Part shown: positions 59,801 through 64,000 of the stretch, one piece after another
Layout: each line of letters starts with the position of its first letter
How positions within the stretch are numbered: position 1 is the first letter of the stretch
Origin: Paracamarosporium sp. OC-R06-R3
Lineage: Eukaryota > Ascomycota > Dothideomycetes > Pleosporales > Didymosphaeriaceae
Length of the DNA stretch: 64,000 nucleotides
Reading direction: 5' to 3'
NCBI GenBank assembly: GCA_019828545.1
Contig: JACVRA010000138.1
Span: 416,265 to 480,264 of the forward strand
The notes under the pieces: model-generated
Told to the model about the DNA's origin: nothing
Database searches by the model: none
Seen by the model: only the letters and a program-made list of their open reading frames with translations
Program-made: the position numbers and the translations under genes

Positions 59801-61543
59801 GGGTTGCACGCACTAGATACAGTGAAGACGTGTTGGAATATTACTAGCCTAGTACTCGTCTTGTGTCTCGATCAAGTGATGTCTGGTTTTGATTGGGTTA
59901 TTCTTCAAGATATACAGGAAGCGCAGAGAACTTGTTAGATAGTTCTGTGGCGTTGTTGCGGTTTGTGCGGCTCTGTAGTAGGATGTTTGGTACTGGTCGG
60001 GTGGGAGCTAGGGTTTTCCGACTGCGTATGAAGACGTAGATACATATATCAAGTAGAGTGCCATCGAGGGATCTGGTTAATGTAGCTGGTTGGTCTCCGA
60101 AGTAAGTAACTAGGATAGATATAACGAAGATGCGTCATAACATAGTCAGTGTCTTCTATTCTGAGCGCTCATTCGGTTAGTGGAGTCGGACTTTATTAGC
60201 TTACTATTGATCAAGATATGTGATTCCCAGTATCTGCGATATAGACCACATCGTTGGATACAGATCTCTTGGTCGCATGGCTAGTACAGTTTCCACGAGG
60301 ACTTTGAGAAGACCTTACGGTGCTCGAACAGTGCAGGTCATAACACCGCGGATACTCCACTCGTCCTTCCTATCTTCACAGATTTGGCGATCGTTCACTG
60401 GCAGTAGAGCTACTTATTTTATTCCATAAACTGCTATTGATACGCAACCAACTCAATCCTAGTCGCATCGTAATCAGATTTTCTAACGACTACGGCGAAA
60501 CATATATTTTACGTTAATAGCATTCAGATGACCCTGACCACCAGTGTCTGGCTGATTTTGCGATCTTGTAGTAAACGAATTATATTTCTTACTTTGCTTG
60601 AACTATTCTAATTCCTTTCAATAGAATGCAACGGAAAAATCTAGGAGACTGCAGCATGAAGGGAGCAGGTGTGGCATGTGTAATCTCGGAGAGATTCATC
60701 TTACATATCTCTTAAACCATATACTCTACTAATAAAAAATAGAATCGCTACGAGGGTGGACAGACGTTGCTTCAAGGCATGCGGCCTTCAAATAGAACAA
60801 ACCGGGTAGGTCTTGTAAGGGTGTTTCATAGGATTCATGTTTGATATAAATTGATAGCTATTATCTGTATTGGATAATGGTCCAGCGCAGGGAGCGAATG
60901 TTCAAATCACGCCTCTGGGGTTGGACCTGGCAATGGAAACAAGTAAAATTTGTCTTGATGGACATGCATCTATAGTAGACAGCCGCTTACGAAGATATTG
61001 TATGTGATGACGCTACAAGCAATAGGATGGACCGAACTGGTATGAAGGTAATGAGGCTTCAAGGTTGTCTGGCTGTGATTGAGGTTAGATACCTGGGCCA
61101 CGTCGGCAGCTACGTAGCAAGTGAGGCGGCGAATCGATCACTGACTGCGCAACGACTCATGTATTAATGCATATACAGCTATGATGTGTTGTCCTGATTT
61201 ACGCGATTAATAAGAGAAGCGCTATCGAAGACCATGTTCGAAACTGCTATCCCTGGTTTGTCGCAGGGTCAATCGTTGGAAAGCCTAACGCGTATGTCAG
61301 GGTACACTATAGTCGAGAGGTTGAGTTGGTGCTATGAAGTAAATTAGTTTTCAAGAAATCTTGAGGCCAATGAACATCAACAGCTGGACTGTCGAATGCA
61401 AAATCTGATGAATGAATTCAACATTTGAGACATAAATTCCGTGCGGTCGTCTAGGGTATCTAAATTGCAAGGACGGTGGTCTCGACATCTCTGCTAATAT
61501 ACAATATTTCTATTCAATTCGTCGCTTCTCTCGCTGCACGATG

Positions 61544-61967
61544 CTATGAACATAACGGTTCTAGAGTGTTGAGTACCTCTGAAGGGGATGTCAGTAGGCT
61601 GTGTAGCAGGTCTTTGAATGTACTGACCTAGATTGTCCCCTAAACTACATGCTTGTGATGTACATGTGGTGACTGCATCAAAGAAGGGACCACATAGACA
61701 ATCATCGCTCGCGTTCGGGTCGCAGTTGGCTGTTGCGGCGCTTTCGTTCCAACAGTCTTGCTGTATACGCATCAGTAATATGTCCGCAGTCGAACGTGTT
61801 ATTCGAAGACCTACTGCGCATGTTCCAACACTCGATACAGAAACCGATGTATCCTCCCCATCAGGGGCAGAGTCTGCCATCCGAGGGGGAAGGGGAGATG
61901 ATGGTGCTGGAGATGCAGAAGCGCACACAGTCGCCATGGCGATAGCAGCGACAAACAGAGACCGCAT
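61544..61967 (-). CDS. Small secreted CFEM-type cysteine-rich protein
   Basis: Three minus-strand exons: 61967-61815, 61760-61628 and 61578-61544, giving 106 residues. The signal peptide is MRSLFVAAIAMATVCASAS. The 54-bp first intron (GTAGGT donor, tactgatgcgtatacag) is in frame, so an unspliced reading stays open but hides the domain. Removal brings CAQDC together. The 49-bp second intron (GTCAGT, ccttcag) joins LGDN to LEVLNTLEPLCS. Eight cysteines then follow the CFEM spacing: CAQDC, ANC, DDCLC, TTC, QAC and the terminal C, with the Asp before CLC that binds haem in characterised members. CFEM proteins include haem-scavenging surface proteins and plant-pathogen effectors. No GPI-site tail is present, so a soluble secreted protein is likely. 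Role unknown. Confidence 0.82.
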
Positions 61968-62983
61968 TTTCAGATCCTTTTCTAGGGTAACGAATGTATA
62001 GACGACGGAAGAAAGCAATGTCTTTGAGAGAGCGATCTATTGTCGACAGAGTATCAAACGCATGATCTCAAGAAACCCTCTTCTATATAGCCATTCGCTT
62101 GTTCTGTCAGATCGTACGGTCTCGCCACAATCTTTATGCGTTAAGGGTTTCGAAAGTTCCGCCCGGACAGTTACATGATGTGGCAAGGCCTGGCTAAGGC
62201 CTAGCTAAGGCCTGGCATAACCCCTGCGTATTTCCACCGTCTGGACGTTTGTTGGCTCTTTCAGGCAAAGGAGGGGGTTCGACATGCGCGACATTGCCGA
62301 TCACGTGATGATGGCGCACTGTTTCAGGTTTGCTTGAGGCTTAGCGGCGTATGATCCCCAGTCTCATCCTTGAGTCTTTCCGCTGCCCTAGGAGGGTTGT
62401 CCTGGTTTGGATCAAACAGGATGGACTTCGCCATACGCTGACAGCAGTCTGTTCCTATGGCAGGGACGGGTAAACGGCTTGACAACCTTTACGAGTGGTC
62501 GCACTCTTGAGTATTTGGAATCTTTGGCGAGACTACAAATACTTGAACGAACCTTACATTCTACTCCGCCACGTGGTATGCCCTACCCTGGGGATATCAG
62601 AAACTGTCTGTTTCAATGCGTTGGTGACTTTGTCCCACGAACCAGATTATAGCTAGAGACCAGCATGAAACTGTTTCGAGGGGCATCGGAGTAGATATCC
62701 ATTAACAACCTCACATTGACGCCGGGTACCATCGTAAAAAGGACCAGTTTTTGACCCCGTATTGCTCGCTGTGGGAGTGATTGAAGTATGCAGTCGAGAT
62801 GGGGAGCGTAGGTGCGGTTGGAACTAACCCTGTTCGCCTTAACGCTGACCCGCTACTTCCCTTTAGGAATGACATTGGTAAGCAGCAATTGCATCAATTG
62901 CACCTCGAATCCCACTTCTCGCTTCTTTCTGACCTTTGAATACTTACATAAAAGGAACAACGCAGTAACTAAATCAAGCACCA
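61968..62983. other. Divergent intergenic region, CFEM / bZIP-like genes
   Basis: About 1 kb holding both promoters. A TCACGTGA palindrome lies at 62301-62308, about 680 bp before the bZIP start and 330 bp before the CFEM start. An 11-bp tandem repeat lies at 62185-62217. The 81-codon + frame at 62407 is unsupported. Confidence 0.5.
62185..62217. repeat. 11-bp tandem repeat, three copies
   Basis: Three head-to-tail units of aaggcctggct with one or two substitutions in the later copies, in the promoter interval between the two last genes. Confidence 0.88.
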
Positions 62984-63966
62984 ATGACACGCAGAACTAG
63001 CCCAAGCGAAGACGATTGGCGGAACGTCGAAGACGCAAAGAAGAGGAAGAAGATTCAGGACAGATTAGCGCAAAGAGCAAGACGTAAGTTTCCACGTATG
63101 GCCTGAGGAATGTTGCTTGTGATTGACTGCAAGGTTGTTTCATGGTCCCCTCAAGGCATGATATGCAACCTTCAATCTTATATGGAACCCGATCGCCTCA
63201 GGGAAGCGGGGAGGAGCCTCTGCCCGCTCGCTCGGATATTGGTCCCCCAAGATAGATGACATAGAGCGCTAATTGGCGGATATTTGCAGGTCAGCGGCTT
63301 CGCGAAGCAAAGAACAATACGAAACGGGGGAGCGAGGAAGGTGAAACGCGGAGAGGGGTCGACGCGCAGCACCAGGAGAACGAACCCAGCGCCCCCGTAT
63401 CGACTAGACCTAAGTGCTGGCTTGCCAATATCGCTGGCTCTCTCGAAATGGCTCCGTTGATACCGGATGCGGGAGTATGTATCTCTTCATCGTCAGAGTC
63501 TCCGTCATCAGCCTTTGAGGATTTCCTACCGTTCAACATTGCGAATATCCCACTCACAAGCTGCCTTACCAATCCTCTTCCGATACCTGATGCTTCACCA
63601 ATCGCACCCGAATACCCGTTGACCTTTTATGGTGCTCTATATATCAACGGAATGTACTTGAAGATACCCTGTAGTACGGTCGTGCCTGCGAAATCTGACC
63701 CAGTCGGTCCTGATGTCCCAGCATCGCTCCGACCGACAGAGCTGCAGCTTATCACTATACATCCGCGTTGGATAGATCGTTTTCCATTCCCAAAGATGCG
63801 CGACTCTCTTATATCTCTTAGTGGTGTAATCGATGACGAAGAATTCATGAAGGATTTAGCGCTCATGCCGAGTTTTGAGATCATACCCGGAAAGGCACCT
63901 TGGGATCCAAAAGCGTGGAAGATCAAGAGACAATTCGCCGAAAAATGGGGATATCTTTTCTTTTAG
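62984..63966 (+). CDS. bZIP-like regulator with DUF3425-type tail
   Basis: Two exons (62984-63083 and 63290-63966), joined in phase 1, give 258 residues. The splice sits inside the basic region and creates KKIQDRLAQRARRQRLREAK, recognisable as the basic region of the fungal family usually written RRKIQNRLAQRAYRQR. The invariant Asn is Asp and the Tyr/Phe is Arg here. No leucine heptads follow. The C-terminal half (TFYGALYINGMYLKIPC, LQLITIHPRWIDRFPFPKMRDSL, AWKIKRQFAEKWGYLF) matches the DUF3425 tail of Pezizomycotina bZIP proteins. Such proteins are often uncharacterised and some sit near secondary-metabolite genes; none is seen here. The intron (206 bp) is long for the window. Confidence 0.84.
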
Positions 63967-64000
63967 TTTGTGTTGAATGGACTCTAGCTAGCTGAGCATT

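Larger units (their letters stand above)
55590..61543. other. Six kilobases upstream of creA without a supported gene
   Basis: 55.6-57.8 kb is very GC-rich, with tandem repeats and many overlapping unsupported frames. On the creA (minus) strand it probably contains the promoter and any long leader. Plus frames at 57417-57815 and 57485-57769 are C-rich, Pro/Ser/Thr-biased and unidentified. From about 58 kb the DNA becomes more AT-rich and frames are short. A tRNA-like T-loop string near 60900 has no matching arms. I see no gene here. Confidence 0.45.

Noticed and set aside
60880..60935. gttcaaatc string resembling a tRNA T-loop
   Set aside because: Flanking bases do not pair as a T-stem and no box A precedes it at tRNA spacing.
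1..64000. Secondary-metabolite cluster, transposon, or CRISPR array
   Set aside because: No synthase, terpene cyclase, P450, transposase, reverse transcriptase or regularly spaced direct repeats were seen on either strand.

Overview
This window is nuclear DNA of a filamentous ascomycete (Pezizomycotina). The signs are short spliceosomal introns (mostly 48-100 bp, GTAAGT-like donors, CTAAC-like branch points, CAG/TAG acceptors), uncrowded single genes on both strands, and fungus-specific families: CreA, an NCS2 purine permease, a CFEM protein, a bZIP with a DUF3425-like tail, and a cytochrome b5-fused delta-9 desaturase. The CreA and desaturase sequences suggest Dothideomycetes, probably Pleosporales. 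That placement rests on protein resemblance and was not tested by a search.

Layout: 1-6.9 kb has no confident gene, only a C/T-rich leader-like stretch with a possible first exon at 2511. From 6.9 to 19 kb lies a dense block of conserved housekeeping genes: glutamate 5-kinase (-), ATP23 protease (+), Aurora kinase (-), TIP41-like (+), acyl-CoA-binding protein (+), tyrosyl-DNA phosphodiesterase (-) and delta-9 desaturase (-). 19-21.7 kb is gene-poor and holds a striking 27-nt inverted repeat and possible gene remnants. 21.7-30.3 kb carries a urate/xanthine-type permease, a two-PAS-domain protein and a membrane-anchored cupredoxin-like surface protein, all on +. 30.7-36.7 kb carries a long-chain acyl-CoA synthetase (-), an RKM5-like methyltransferase (+) and a secreted carboxylesterase (-). 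38.5-47.3 kb has a Set3-type PHD/SET protein (+), a membrane-anchored MOSC protein (-) and a RAD51 paralog (+).

creA (54.3-55.6 kb, -) stands alone with about 7 kb of apparently gene-free DNA on its 3' side and about 6 kb on its 5' side, both GC-rich in part and full of short tandem repeats. The last 2.5 kb holds a small secreted CFEM protein (-) and a compact bZIP/DUF3425-type protein (+).

Several neighbours are divergent pairs with short shared promoters: glutamate kinase/ATP23, Aurora/TIP41, acyl-CoA synthetase/RKM5 and MOSC/RAD51 paralog. No biosynthetic cluster, transposon, CRISPR array or rRNA is visible, and no convincing tRNA was found. Three lipid genes (acyl-CoA-binding protein, desaturase, acyl-CoA synthetase) act in the same metabolism but are scattered. 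The least expected items are the small CFEM gene, whose eight-cysteine pattern appears only after removing an in-frame intron; a probable GC-AG intron in TDP1; the long hairpin at 20.3 kb; and a cupredoxin lacking a copper ligand.
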